NCBI GenBank assembly: GCA_001939145.1
Contig: LSRX01000178.1
Span: 834,661-898,660 of the forward strand
Length of the DNA: 64,000 nucleotides
Reading direction: 5' to 3'
Source of the DNA: Symbiodinium microadriaticum
Lineage: Eukaryota > Sar > Dinophyceae > Suessiales > Symbiodiniaceae
The position numbers were made by a program, and so were the translations under genes. Positions 24,201-31,468 of this stretch are shown in pieces (position 1 is the stretch's first letter; every line of letters starts with the position of its first letter). The notes beneath the pieces are model-generated. The model did not search any database. It saw nothing but the letters and a program-made list of their open reading frames with translations, and had not been told where the DNA came from.

Positions 24201-25435
24201 GAGAGCGAGCAAGAGCAAGCGCAAGAGCAGGAGCAGGAGCAAGGGCAAGAGTAGGAGCAGCAGCAACAGCAAGAGCAGGAGTAGGAGCAGGACACCTCAC
24301 AAGTCACAATGGAAATAAAAAAACACTCTAAGACTAAACACACGTTGCTAGCGCTTACTTATTATGGCGGGATTAACACTAGAGGCCGGGAAACGATTAG
24401 CCTACTTTACCCCACTGTTTGCGAGACCCTGAGATAGCCAAAGCACGTAGTGGTGGCTTAGGGCAGAGACCTCTGAGGATTCTGCAGTACTTCTGCTGGT
24501 TTTAACCAGCTGGCTACAACCACTAAGCCCCCGTATCACCATCCTAAACCCTGGACCACACCAGTCTTCAGAACCCCCCAGGTCCTAAACCCGAAGATAG
24601 CCGGAGGGTCCATATAGGCTGTCATTGTGGAATTAGGTCCCAAAAGACCATCCTTATCAGATGGGTTTGGGGGCCGAAATCCATAATAGACTTAGTTGCT
24701 GAGTACATAGGCAAAAAAGTGTACACTTTCAGTTTCATAGGGAGTCATAGTATCCCAAAAAGTGCACAGTGCACTCATTCAGCTACTACGTAGTAGTATA
24801 TTTGGACCCTCTTGGATGGTCAACGGTGTGTGGAGCTGGGCCATGAATACCCCAACAATGCAGGAGCTAACATGTTCACAGGAGAGGTCGTCCATAAAGG
24901 CATCTCACTCATAACTCAATCCCTTATAAGGAATCCTAGGAGCCCAAAGCCGTAAACCCTGGCCCTAAGAATCCTAGAAACCCTCGGAGCCCTGAGCCCT
25001 AAACCCTACGGAATGAAAAAGCATGAGTTTTTTATGCCAAACCCTAGCTACCCAAAAGCAGAAAGCCCGAAACCCTCGAAGGAGCCTTGGGGTACATCCT
25101 GAACCCAACCAGAAGCCCAATGTCAACAGCCGGAGCTCTGAGTAGAACCTTAACCTAAATCCTAGAACAAAGCCGGAGCTCTGAGTAGACCCTGAACCTA
25201 AATCCTAAATTTTACAAAGCCCAACCCTTAAACCCTAACCCTAGACCCCTAAACCCTAAACCTTAAGCCGCAAACCCAAATCTCCCTATGCGAACCCCTA
25301 AACCCTAAACCCTACCCGCAAACCCAAACTCCCTGCGCGTGAACAGCCAGAGCTCGGAGTAGAAGGTCAACTCGCGGCCGTCGTAGGCTTCACCTCCGAA
25401 GACCAGAATCTCTTCGCCTCGCACCGGGGGATCGG
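9297..25435 (-). CDS. KLHDC4: KLHDC4-like kelch-repeat protein gene (12 exons recognised)
   Basis: Twelve short minus-strand exons at 25339-25435, 21067-21124, 19657-19715, 18395-18452, 17727-17786, 16686-16729, 16024-16091, 14566-14642, 13411-13464, 12482-12532, 11474-11517 and 9297-9330 join in one open frame of 234 codons. They follow the order of motifs in KLHDC4-type proteins: EEILVFGGEAYDGRE, DARSAHQ, VYVFGGEWSSRD, DLWRF...W, DPRSGHRM, VLFGGFSEDR, DDFYALHLPSHTW, GPKPGARAGG, VFVYGGTRP, DLWRASLGG...W, GPGRRSGL, RLFFGGVAD. Each kelch blade pairs a Gly-Gly with a Trp some 20-30 residues later; six propeller blades are covered in whole or part. Kelch propellers are protein-binding scaffolds; the partner is unknown. 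Several donors must be GC rather than GT. N-terminal and C-terminal exons are not proven. Borders were chosen with reading phase in view, so single junctions may be off although the gene as a whole is well supported. Confidence 0.8.
9661..9711 (+). CDS. Candidate exon, plus strand, unknown
   Basis: 51 nt between ACTCTAGCAG and a perfect GTAAGT donor, reading SRPHALAEVADEIPGF in its only open frame. It lies antisense in a kelch-gene intron, so it may be chance. Confidence 0.25.
9840..10030. repeat. C-strand telomere-like tract (CCCTAAA, CCCTATAAA)
   Basis: Clustered CCCTAAACCC and CCCTATAAACCC variants in one orientation. Confidence 0.8.
10045..10366. repeat. AGAGGGTCCATATA family repeat with (TAC)n
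   Basis: AGAGGGTCCATATATAC followed by a (TAC) run, then AGGTCCCCAAAACCATAATAAGGATGG. The same words occur in the fold-back at 24602-24823 and partly at 17620-17675 and 19860-19915. Confidence 0.6.
10497..10640. repeat. G-strand telomere-like tract
   Basis: GGGTTTAGGGGTTTGGGG variants in one orientation. Confidence 0.75.
10655..10740. repeat. AAGGACTCATATAAAG repeat family, copy 1
   Basis: Shares TTAAGGACTCATATAAAG, ATATTAAGGA and AAGGTAGGTTCT with a copy at 11340-11435 and a diverged one at 14675-14750. Confidence 0.6.
10828..10890. repeat. GGAAACTACAGGTGGGGAG family, truncated copy
   Basis: Starts AAAGGAAACTACAGGTGGGG and continues into the TATAAGG body, then stops. Fuller copies are at 33890, 36486, 47100, 50648, 59155 and, inverted, 55330. 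Confidence 0.65.
11340..11435. repeat. AAGGACTCATATAAAG repeat family, copy 2
   Basis: Near-identical to 10655-10740 over about 80 bp. Confidence 0.6.
11474..11517 (-). CDS. Kelch gene exon 11
   Basis: 44 nt. Reads GPGRRSGLCARLTT, the P-x-P-R-S-G-F linker equivalent. It may start earlier, at CACAG 15 bases upstream. Donor ACCCG|GTCAAG, phase 2. Confidence 0.6.
11530..11850. repeat. C-strand tract dominated by CCCTATAAA/CCCTATACA
   Basis: Over 300 bp of CCCTAAACCC mixed with a variant that has an inserted TA (CCCTATAAACCC) and a local run of CCCTATACA. Confidence 0.85.
12225..12342. repeat. Fold-back element, GGTCCATGTACCC family, intact copy
   Basis: Arms GGGTCCATGTACCCAAA and its complement near 12325-12342 enclose a TATATAC-rich core. 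Other copies: 14952-15068 (interrupted by telomere-like repeat) and 19285-19389. Confidence 0.7.
12482..12532 (-). CDS. Kelch gene exon 10
   Basis: 51 nt, 17 codons. Reads DLWRASLGGSGSAVWEQ, the closing strand and Trp of blade 5. Acceptor TTCAGCAG, donor GAGCAG|GTGACC, phase 0 on both sides. Confidence 0.75.
12591..12650. repeat. Fold-back element, CAGGTACCTACTA family, copy 2
   Basis: CAGGTACCTACTACATAGGG and CCCTATATAGTAGATACCTG arms, preceded by CCCTAAACCC. Confidence 0.7.
13411..13464 (-). CDS. Kelch gene exon 9
   Basis: 54 nt, 18 codons. Reads VFVYGGTRPTRKGGESLQ, matching the V-V-Y-G-G blade with its Lys/Arg-rich loop. Acceptor CTCGGGTAG, donor CTCCAG|GTGATG. Confidence 0.75.
13470..14565. 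other. Kelch-gene intron: G-strand repeats and unique DNA
   Basis: G-strand telomere-like repeats at 13500-13620, then mostly unique sequence. Open frames at 13619-14084 have no recognisable motif. Near 14400-14490 the phrase AAGTGTAGTG...CATGGACC recurs three times. Confidence 0.5.
14566..14642 (-). CDS. Kelch gene exon 8
   Basis: 77 nt. Reads LLPSDRRGPKPGARAGGALF followed by an alanine run. Aligns with the G-P-x-P-R-S-G-C linker. Phase 1 in, phase 0 out at GCG|GTGCGG. Confidence 0.65.
14952..15068. repeat. GGTCCATGTACCC fold-back split by a telomere-like tract
   Basis: Left arm CCCATGTACCCAAATA (14954-14969), then GGGTTTAGGG repeats to about 15010, then the remaining core and right arm to TGGGTACATGGACCC. 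The copy at 12225 has no such tract. Confidence 0.65.
15630..15728. repeat. Fold-back, TCTCTAAATTAGGGTCCC family, copy 1
   Basis: Arms CTCTCTAAATTAGGGTCCC and GGGACCCTAATTTAGAGAAC around a core GTGCCGTACTATATTTGGGAC. Copies at 44090-44190 and, interrupted, 55595-55795. Confidence 0.75.
16024..16091 (-). CDS. Kelch gene exon 7
   Basis: 68 nt. Reads AQDDFYALHLPSHTWRPLAD: the D-D-F-Y strand and closing Trp of the same blade. Acceptor AATGTGCAG; its first base completes the codon left by exon 6. The donor is itself a telomere-like word, CGGG|GTTTAGGG. Confidence 0.75.
16120..16175. repeat. G-strand tract 5' of kelch exon 7
   Basis: Short TTTAGGG run; on the sense (minus) strand it is the C-strand found just upstream of the exon-7 acceptor. 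Confidence 0.75.
16176..16440. other. Unique intron sequence with overlapping open frames
   Basis: Two overlapping minus-strand frames at 16208-16416 lie in the intron between kelch exons 6 and 7. One is Cys-rich. Without splice borders or motif I do not call a gene. Confidence 0.35.
16535..16642. repeat. Fold-back, TTAATTCAGGAATATACC family
   Basis: CAGGAATATACCTTAAATC and GATTTAAGGTATATTCCTG arms, with internal TAATATTAAGGCCCC and GGGGCCTTAATATTA. Confidence 0.7.
16686..16729 (-). CDS. Kelch gene exon 6
   Basis: 44 nt. Reads VLFGGFSEDRKRRA, aligning with the L-F-G-G-F blade of KLHDC4. Donor GCGAC|GTACCT, phase 2. Confidence 0.7.
16760..17340. other. 580 bp of unique DNA in a kelch-gene intron
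   Basis: No telomere-like words, unlike its surroundings. Open frames on both strands (16792-17001 minus, 16946-17203 plus, 17129-17320 minus) have no motif. Composition hints at an inserted element or a conserved intronic segment, but no inverted ends were seen. Confidence 0.4.
17620..17675. repeat. Short fold-back, AGAGGGTCCATATATA
   Basis: AGAGGGTCCATATATAG and TATATGGACGACCCTCT arms. Confidence 0.65.
17727..17786 (-). CDS. Kelch gene exon 5
   Basis: 60 nt, 20 codons. Reads AQGSAPDPRSGHRM then AAAGDY; P-R-S-G-H-R-M is the inter-blade signature of the family. The 3' border is set at GACTAT|GCCGCC (GC donor) because this gives the normal spacing from HRM to the next F-G-G; other GC sites exist a few bases away. 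Confidence 0.65.
18040..18390. repeat. C-strand tract with AAATAAACCCTA variants
   Basis: CCCTAAATAAACCCTA and CCCTACACC variants in one orientation. Confidence 0.8.
18395..18452 (-). CDS. Kelch gene exon 4
   Basis: 58 nt. Reads DLWRFDAAGRPGSRWEKIE with the blade-closing Trp. Acceptor CCAGTTCAG, donor GAG|GTCGTT. C-strand repeats lie upstream and G-strand repeats downstream on the sense strand. Its 5' third is repeated after the single N at 18578. Confidence 0.75.
18434..18689. repeat. 111-bp direct duplication around a single N
   Basis: Sequence 18434-18544, including the 5' third of kelch exon 4, reappears at 18579-18689, directly after the N at 18578. The copy of the exon is cut off at the N. 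This looks like an assembly join rather than biology. Confidence 0.8.
18690..19100. repeat. G-strand telomere-like field
   Basis: TTTAGGG, TTTGGGG and TTTAAGG variants with GGGCTTGTGGG interruptions; the last 60 bp switch to C-strand. Confidence 0.8.
19285..19389. repeat. GGTCCATGTACCC fold-back, copy 3
   Basis: GGGTCCATGTCCCCAAATAG and TGGGTACATAGACCC arms. Confidence 0.6.
19657..19715 (-). CDS. Kelch gene exon 3
   Basis: 59 nt. Reads VYVFGGEWSSRDQKRYRHS, matching the long F-G-G-E-F/W loop typical of KLHDC4 relatives. Start set by the AG at 19716-19717; it may begin a little earlier, since about nine residues expected after AHQ are missing. A GC donor (CTCTGA|GCTGCA) gives phase 2 and creates Asp before DLW of exon 4. 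Confidence 0.65.
19790..19985. repeat. Microsatellites (TC)n(TA)n and (CATA)n
   Basis: (TC) run then (TA) run at 19795-19829 and a (CATA) run at 19925-19981. Confidence 0.9.
19990..21060. other. Kelch-gene intron, mostly unique DNA
   Basis: Contains a (TA)n(GA)n run at 20297-20334 within a diverged TAGGGGC...AGGCCT repeat (20270-20400). A minus-strand frame at 20068-20253 is open with some protein-like content but no motif or splice support. Confidence 0.4.
21067..21124 (-). CDS. Kelch gene exon 2
   Basis: 58 nt. Reads KLYSAVPMIPGPDARSAHQ, the linker before the second blade with the family's R-S/C-A-H-Q motif. A GC donor (CACCAG|GCGAAG) ends it in phase 0. Confidence 0.7.
21199..21232. repeat. 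(TA)n microsatellite
   Basis: About 30 bp of TA, longer than the 16-bp units of the grid. Confidence 0.9.
22458..22565. repeat. TAGGGGCCTT...AATAAGG...AGGC MITE-like copy
   Basis: Blocks at 22458, 22521 and 22557; spacing close to the copy at 8378. Confidence 0.55.
22606..22970 (-). pseudogene. Broken primase/helicase-like P-loop protein fragment
   Basis: From an AG acceptor at 22971-22972 the frame reads GISPGGIGQSLYSLHISEM, then FFDPNIWHLDDELRKQVESF, ARCFILTGQEAP and MHIDLYKKTISGDGI. The glycine-rich loop (Walker A-like, but Gln where Lys is expected) and FILTGQEAP (Walker B-like position) suggest an SF3/D5-type helicase core; I recall a multicopy dinoflagellate family with this pattern. 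At about 22740 the frame is lost: after GDGI the continuation appears one frame over as GRKPYGYSARMFQMIGW, so one extra base seems to have been gained. The piece lies in the intron between kelch exons 1 and 2 on the same strand. It is most simply a decayed duplicate. Function of the family is not known to me. Confidence 0.6.
23671..23870. repeat. GTTGATGATATAAATCC MITE, arm duplicated around telomere-like tract
   Basis: A full copy occupies about 23768-23870. Its first 32 bp (23766-23797) also occur at 23671-23702, and the 63 bp between are TTTAGGGG/TTGAGGGG repeats. Confidence 0.8.
24120..24296. repeat. Imperfect GAGCAR hexanucleotide repeat
   Basis: Purine-rich GAGCAG/GAGCAA/GGGCAA units over about 175 bp. 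It yields Ser/Arg-rich, Leu-rich and Ala-rich frames on the two strands, none of which I take as a protein. Confidence 0.8.
24602..24823. repeat. Fold-back, GAGGGTCCATATA family, about 220 bp
   Basis: GGAGGGTCCATATAG at the left and TATATTTGGACCCTC at the right. Internal words AGGTCCCAAAAGACCATCC match 10100-10130 in reverse. Confidence 0.6.
25200..25320. repeat. C-strand tract downstream of kelch exon 1
   Basis: CCCTAAACCCTAAACC variants; on the sense strand these are the G-strand at the 5' end of intron 1. Confidence 0.75.
25339..25435 (-). CDS. Kelch gene exon 1 of those recognised
   Basis: 97 nt. Reads PPVRGEEILVFGGEAYDG then RELTFYSELWLF: the first blade with its Gly-Gly and the following Glu-Leu-Trp. 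The acceptor ends a C-strand telomere-like run (CTCTAAG). The donor must be GC (TTCAC|GCGCAG), which leaves phase 2, exactly what the next exon needs. The intron starts with G-strand telomere-like repeats. Confidence 0.75.
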
Positions 25436-25851
25436 CTTAGAGTTTGAGGTTTAAGGGTTAGGGGTTTAGGGGTTTAGCGGTTTAGGGATGTAGGGGTTTA
25501 GGGTTTAGGGTTTAGGGCTTAAGGGGTCCAGGGGTTGAGGGTTTTCGGTTTAGGGCTCCTATAAAGGGTGCTAGAAGGGAGGGTTTAGGAAGCTTAGGGT
25601 TCCTATAAAGGGTGCTAGAAGGGAGGCAAGTTAAGGGTTTAGGCTTTAGAAGGGTCCTATATATAACTGGCCCGACTACACCACAGACCCGAAGCCCCTC
25701 AAGCCGAAGCTGAGGCTGTGCTTTTCCATGGGCCGGAATATGGGCGAAAACTGTTGCTGATGCTTGACAAAGTCTACGTGTACGACCTGGCCCGGCTATT
25801 TTTGGGGATTATTGCCCTAAACCCTAAACCCCGAACCCTAAACCCTAAAAC

Positions 25852-25895
25852 CTCGGCCTCTTGGCATATCTTCTCGGCAGCCGTTTCGCGCTCCT
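25852..25895 (-). CDS. Candidate N-terminal exon of the kelch gene
   Basis: 44 nt reading EERETAAEKICQEAE, a charged helix like the N-terminal region of KLHDC4 proteins. Donor GAG|GTTTTAGGG is telomere-like. The end phase (0) does not match exon 1 as drawn, so another exon must intervene or the border is off. Confidence 0.35.
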
Positions 25896-26029
25896 CTTTT
25901 GCCCGGTAGTGATGGGAAGGATTCCCGGAGCTTCGCCCACCTTCTCTTTGAGCCGCTGAAATTTTAGGTACCGCTCGAGGCAGTCCCAAACCCCAAAACC
26001 CCTAAACGACACCCTAACACCTCAAAACC

Positions 26030-26360
26030 CCCCCTTAAGTTCCCTAAACCCCAAATCCCAAACCCTAAACTCTGAAACCCTGTATCCTAAAACCCTGGAT
26101 CCCTAAACCCTAAAACCCTGGATCCCTAAACCCTAAAACCCTGGATCCCTAAACCCTAAACCCCAAACCCTTAAACCCTGGATCCCTAAACCCTAAAACC
26201 CTGGATCCCTAAACCCTAAACCCCAAACCCTAAAACCCTGGATCCCTAAACCCTAAAACCCTGGATCCCTAAACCCTAAAACCCTGGATCCCTAAACCCT
26301 ATATAAACCCTAAACCCCAAACCCTAAAACCCTGAATCCCTAAACTCTGGATCCCTAAAC
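26030..26360. repeat. Higher-order C-strand repeat with GGATCC
   Basis: Unit AACCCTGGATCCCTAAACCC, about 23 bp, sometimes with an extra CCCCAAACCC. GGATCC occurs nine times between 26097 and 26355. Confidence 0.9.
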
Positions 26361-26394
26361 CCTCGAAAGCCCTCGACTTCCACTCTTCTGGGTT

Positions 26395-26700
26395 GGGGGG
26401 CAGAATACATACTTCGCAGCTTGGGGTTTCGGGTTTAGGGTTTAGGGCTTAGGGTTTATAGGGCTATTTAGGGTTTGGGGCTTATCGTTTAGGGTTTGGG
26501 GTTTGGGGCCTACAAAAAGGTCGGATGAAGGTGGGTAGGATTAAGGATCGCGTAAAAGAGGATTCTCGTGGGGGGATTGCCCCAGCTATGTACCTTCATC
26601 TCGCCTTTGGAGCCCTTTGAAGGAATTAGTTAGGGGTTTAGGGTTTAGGGTTTCGAGTTTGGGGTTTAGGGTTTAGGGTTTGGTCGGTCAGGGCTTTGGG
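26395..26700. repeat. G-strand telomere-like patches
   Basis: TTTAGGGTTTAGGG patches at 26420-26520 and 26630-26690 with unique DNA between. Confidence 0.7.
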
Positions 26701-26739
26701 CTTCGGTTTAACCACATACCCTCGTGACTGCAGATCCTG

Positions 26740-26885
26740 CCTACAGTCTCCATCGGAGTTCCTCTTTCGGTTTAACCAGTTTTATGGGTAGATTCCTATA
26801 ATCCCATGAAGCGACCAAACAAAGGGGAACAGCTATGGAGACTATACGGACTATATACTGTAGGTATACTCTTATAGAAGGCAAC
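26740..26885. repeat. Fold-back, CTCCAT..AGTTCCTTTTT family, diverged copy
   Basis: CAGTCTCCATCGGAGTTCC at the left and GGAACAGCTATGGAGACT at the right. Relatives at 27800-27905, 28180-28285 and 47564-47655. Confidence 0.6.
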
Positions 26886-27379
26886 CAAGACTCTCATAAG
26901 GTAGTGATCAGCTTGTGGGTCGAATCACAGACCGGGAGCGGGACCGCAGTGCTCAGACCCTCAACCATAGCCACCTAGTAAATGCCAGGTGCATGCACGA
27001 ACCCTAACAGAGCGAACCTGGCAATTACAAGCTCCGAACTAGCAACAAGGTATCAACCCTCGGCCTTTAACCCTGAATGCTACGGGCCCTCCACACGACC
27101 TGAGTAAGTGCTTGTCGAAAGTCCTGCCTCCCCGGCCCGCGGCAAGGCTCCGCGTAATGGAGAAATGGCTCCTGCCGAAACTGTCACGGAGGCAAAACCT
27201 TCCGGCTGAGTTTGTGAGGTTGAAAAATTAACATATACATATATGCACATGTATGAATATATANTATATGTAGATCCTACACCCGAAAGGTTCATATAAC
27301 TATTATCTAACCCAAAACCCAAGAAAGCCCACATGAGCCCCGAAGCACGAAGCCTGAACTCCGCATCCTAGATCGTATG

Positions 27380-27480
27380 AGGTCAGTATCCCAAACCCCT
27401 AAACCCTATAAGCCCTAAACCCCTAAACCCTGTAAACCCCTAAACCCTAAACCCCTAAACCCCTCAACCCCTAAACCCTA
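27380..27480. repeat. C-strand telomere-like tract
   Basis: CCCTAAACCCCTAAACCC in one orientation; the single N at 27264 lies just upstream in an AT-rich stretch. Confidence 0.75.
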
Positions 27481-27799
27481 TGTTTATATAACACCTCTAG
27501 AAACCCCAAGGACCGAAGCCCCACTCGTCCCCCTATAGCAGAGCGAACCACTCAGAATCGTGAAGTCAAGGTTGATGGGTTCTAGAGCACTACTGAAAAA
27601 GGGTTTAGGGTTTAGGGGTTTAGGGGTTTAGGGTTTAGAGGTTTCAGGTTTAGGGTTTACGGGTAGGGGTTTAGGGTTTAGGGCTCAATCGCAAATCGAA
27701 ATGCAGGACCCGCAACCCTTGTGTGCCAAGCCCTAGCCGGTGCAAAGCAAAACAAGCCTGGTGAATCAAAGCTCGGGCTCTAAACGCCTATGGAGCAAG

Positions 27800-27905
27800 A
27801 TCATCCATGTTCCTAAGTAGTTCCTTTTTGTGGCTTATATTCAGAACCCAGAAAGGTAATCCCCAATATGAACTACTTAGGGGCCTATGGGGATAGAAGA
27901 TCCCC
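27800..27905. repeat. Fold-back, AAGTAGTTCCTTTTT family
   Basis: TTCCTAAGTAGTTC and GAACTACTTAGG arms about 65 bp apart. Confidence 0.65.
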
Positions 27906-28179
27906 AGCGGTAAACCCTAGAAACCCTAAACCCTAAACCGCAGGCTCTTGCTTTACGCATAAGAGGACATCCCGCCTCGGCCACGGGCGGAGGAAGGAGG
28001 TCGTGGCTGGCCCGTGACCAACAACGAGGGAGAACTCCTGACTGCTTTCGGGGTTTAGGGGTTTAGGGTTTAGGGTTCAGGGTTTAGGGTTTAGTTTAGG
28101 GTTTAGAGTTCAGGGTTTAGGGTTTGGGGTTCAGGGTTTAGGGTTTAGGGACTTCGGCTGTGGGGTTTCCCACCTTACC

Positions 28180-28285
28180 TATTAGTCTCCATTGTAGTTC
28201 CTTTTTCTGGTTACACCGACTTTAGATTTAGGAGCCTATAAGGGAAGCCCAAAAAGGAACTACCATGGACGCTATAGGTAAACTA
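28180..28285. repeat. Fold-back, TCCATTGTAGTTCC family
   Basis: Arms TCCATTGTAGTTCCTTTTT and AAAAAGGAACTACCATGGA. Confidence 0.7.
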
Positions 28286-28558
28286 CCATAACTCACTTAG
28301 TAGAAACCCAATAATCGAATTTGTAGGGACCCTGCGATAAGGTAGGTTTGGGTAATTAACTTATAAGGGTTCCGTTAGGGCCGAATTCAATTCTGCACAC
28401 ATGAACCGCAGTCAACTGCATGTGTGCTCGACGTCCCACTGCTGGAAGTTGTTTTCCCCTAAACCCTAAACCCTCCTGAACCCTAAACCCTAACCTCTAA
28501 AACCCTAAACCCAGGGTTTGCAGAGCGCTACCCTCACGCTTTAAGCTGAGGCACTTAC

Positions 28559-28603
28559 GGTTCAGCTCGGGCTCCTCATGGCTGGGAGGTCTCCTGTCGT
28601 CAC
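28559..28603 (-). CDS. Candidate exon, acidic/Pro-rich
   Basis: 45 nt ending in a perfect donor (GAACC|GTAAGT) and reading DDRRPPSHEEPELN. It may be a 5' exon of the kelch gene or part of the gene before it. Confidence 0.4.
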
Positions 28604-29898
28604 CTTCATGATCAAAATGTGGTTGCAGGGTATGTTATGAAGTACGTATATACTTACATACTAGAGTAACGACTACTGTAACACATGCTATTTAATTATG
28701 TATTAGGGTATATCAGGTATATCAGTAGAGTTTTGGGGGCTTTGAGATCCCATGACGGGGTCCTCATCAGAATAAGACACCCCCCCTAGAAGTAGGTACG
28801 AAACAGAGCCAATCCCGTGCCTCTCCGCCACCCGGATCCGAATCTCTTTTTTTACGGTCTGGCCTTAGGTGTGGAATTCGGCGCACGAAGTCTATAAGAC
28901 CGCTAAGGCAGCGGAGCCTTAGGGTTCAGGATATCTTCTATCTGCTGTACCTGGTCGGAGAAGGACCAGAAACACTCCAAAAACTGCACTTCTTGTGAGG
29001 TCGGATTTTGCCTGGCTGAGGGTGCCATGCAAAATCCAGTACCCCGAAACCCTGCACGCGAAGGCAGTCCTGTGCGTTCTCTTCTGTGGGATCTGCTTCG
29101 GGAGCCTAGCTGCGACGTAGTGGTGGCTTCGGGTCTTGGGGCTTCAGGCAGGGTTTCGGGACCTAAACGCGTGTTATGTAAGTAAACTGGTGGGTTTACG
29201 GCCTGAGGGGGTGCGGGTATGCACTTTAGGGCTTTATGAACCCTAAACCCTGAACCCTGGGGTTGTGAGTGTAGTGTCTAGCCTATACATGCCTATACAT
29301 AGGCCAGAGGGCTTTAGGGCCAGGGGAGCCCGAAGCTGCGTGGAACCCTAAGTCTCCTTTTTTGTGGGGATGTATCACTCCTGCCCCTAAGCAGCATACC
29401 GCATGAAAGATACGGAAAAATCCCTATAAGCCCCAAAATCCTAGCCTATAGAGCCCAAAACCATAGCGCTACAGGAACCTTCGCATTGCGGTTATTAGGT
29501 TTACAGGATCTCAGGGCTTACGAAGGGCATGGCCCGTGGAGTTTATAGGGTTTCAGGGGCTTAGGGTTCAGGGGTTCCGGGTTTAGAGTGGTCCCCTTTA
29601 AAGTTCAAGGCTTCCGTCTTTGGGTGGTCTCAGGGAGTCAAAGCTACGAAGCAGGAACTGAGCTGAAAACAATAGAGAAAAAAGGAGATCTATACCTCTG
29701 GGACTTGGGGACTTTGAGTTCCCCTAGAAGGGGCCTTATAGTGCCCGAGAATAGCCTTTTGGGGTATACCTATACTTCCCCAAAACCCATGTTCAAGACG
29801 TTAAAACTTTCAAAACACGACTACCCTCGCAAGAGCCCCAAGATTTCAAGAGTTAGGATTTGATTAGGGCGTGGATGCGGAGGAAGAAGCGTGCGAGC

Positions 29899-29946
29899 CT
29901 CCTTGGGGGAGAAGCTGGCGGGGGCCGCTGTGGCGCCCTTGGACCG
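29899..29946 (-). CDS. Candidate exon, Lys/Ser/Ala-rich
   Basis: Minus-strand GC-rich island reading RSKGATAAPASFSPKE with a possible GC donor. The plus strand is also open, so confidence is low. Confidence 0.3.
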
Positions 29947-30574
29947 CTTGCCAGTCTGCCTGAGTTTAGGGTTTAGGGTTGAGGGGTTTAGAAATTACCT
30001 AGAAAGCCAGTTTACCATAATTTGGGGTACCTGTTGCCCCTTATTCCTTTAAAGTTGTATATACTTATGGGCAACTTGGTTTCCCAGGTAGGGTTTAGGG
30101 TTGAGAGGGAAGGGAAGGCTCAAAGGAGCCACCGAAGGCGAAGGTATCCGTACACCGAATAATTCAGCTAACGCTAAGCCCTGGAACATAAACCTAGACC
30201 CTAAACCCTAAACGCTAAACGACACTGCATGGAGCTCATGTGGTTTTGGTGCTCTGAGAAAGGTGACGTGTGTGCTCGCAGACGAAGCCGGTTTCGGGCG
30301 CACAGTGTCTAACATGGAGACCGGCCAATTAGGAAACTCAAGAGGGCTTGGAAGTATACTAGGGTACAGTGGCAATAAGGTAGTAGAGGGAATGCTGATA
30401 CTGTAGACTACAAGGTAGTATACCCTGAACTGCTGTTCTAATTAATTACTAAGCGTGCATACCGCTATGCTAACGACAGAAGAACTGCACGATCTTCACA
30501 TGTGCTAACCGTGAGTTAAACCTAAACCTTCTTTTTATCTGTGTGTCTACCCAGCTGCAAACCAGTCAACCAAT

Positions 30575-30705
30575 CTTACTATCTATCCAGCCAGCTATCT
30601 ACCTACCTATCTATCGATCTATCTATCTATCTATCTCTCTGTTTATCTATCTATCTATCTATCTACCTAGCTATCTATCATCTACCTGCCTGTATCTATC
30701 TCTCT
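30575..30705. repeat. (CTAT)n microsatellite
   Basis: Imperfect CTAT/CTAC run with CTCT interruptions. Confidence 0.9.
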
Positions 30706-31171
30706 ACCCCGCTCGCATGCATGTGCAAACGCCAACTTGGGTTGTTCGGTCAATCCGAAGACCCCGTCCCCAAACCGGGTGCACGCCTGAATCCCCCGAA
30801 TCGGGGTTTACGTTTACGGGAAATGCTCCATCCCAAGTGACCGCTAAGCATTGCCCCCTTCAGCATCGGAAGCGCCATAAGACTTTAAATCGCCAACCCA
30901 CGCCGTAAACCTCGAGCACCAAAACCCGAATGCCCCAATTGCACCAATCCCTACAAGTTCGGATTCCGAAGGCGCGGTCAAAAGAACAGTCGGGTTTAAT
31001 CTCTGGTCTTTCTAGAAGTTGCAGAAAGGAATATCTGAGTCTTACTATATGCTCTTGTAGTGTTATAAAGCTACTACCACAGGGCTAAGGAGCTCAATTG
31101 AAGTTGTCATTGCCTGGACAAGAGACAGTTGGCTTTCGTTATTCTGGGAAGTCAAAGTAACCCGAACCCTT

Positions 31172-31228
31172 CAGGTACCTACTATGTAGGGCCCTAGGGG
31201 CTGTAGTACCCTATATAGTAGGTACCTG
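31172..31228. repeat. Fold-back, CAGGTACCTACTA family, copy 3
   Basis: CAGGTACCTACTATGTAGGG and CCCTATATAGTAGGTACCTG, 17 bp apart, one mismatch. Confidence 0.75.
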
Positions 31229-31376
31229 GGGGGTTAGGGTAAGCTCCTCCACGAAAAAAGGGTGAATGCATCTCGAGTGGCTTCTCCTGTCTCGCCGCCT
31301 GACAAGCTTTGCCCGTCCGCTGGTGGATTTTCTGGGACCCGTACTCGTGACATGCAACTACCGGTCAGCTCTTTAC

Positions 31377-31468
31377 TGAAAGCAGCGCGCAGCCCGTGGT
31401 TTTTGCCGTCGCACTCCTCTGCTGAGTCCAAGCGTTTTTCTGGAAGAAGTTCAAAAGCTGCTCTTTCC
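31377..31468 (-). CDS. Candidate exon, unknown
   Basis: 92 nt between AATACGCAG and TTTCA|GTAAAG. One frame reads ERAAFELLPEKRLDSAEECD then GKNHGLRAAF; another is also open. The plus strand carries a long open frame over the same bases. Confidence 0.4.

Noticed and set aside
24038..24343. Ser/Arg-rich (RS-like) protein on the plus strand or Leu-rich protein on the minus strand
   Set aside because: All frames over the GAGCAR hexanucleotide repeat are open and low in complexity; no flanking protein-like sequence or splice sites.
25690..25809. Plus-strand frame VLFHGPEYGRKLLLMLDKVY VYDL, resembling a kelch blade
   Set aside because: It lies antisense within the kelch gene, lacks a clear donor and matches the family at too few positions.
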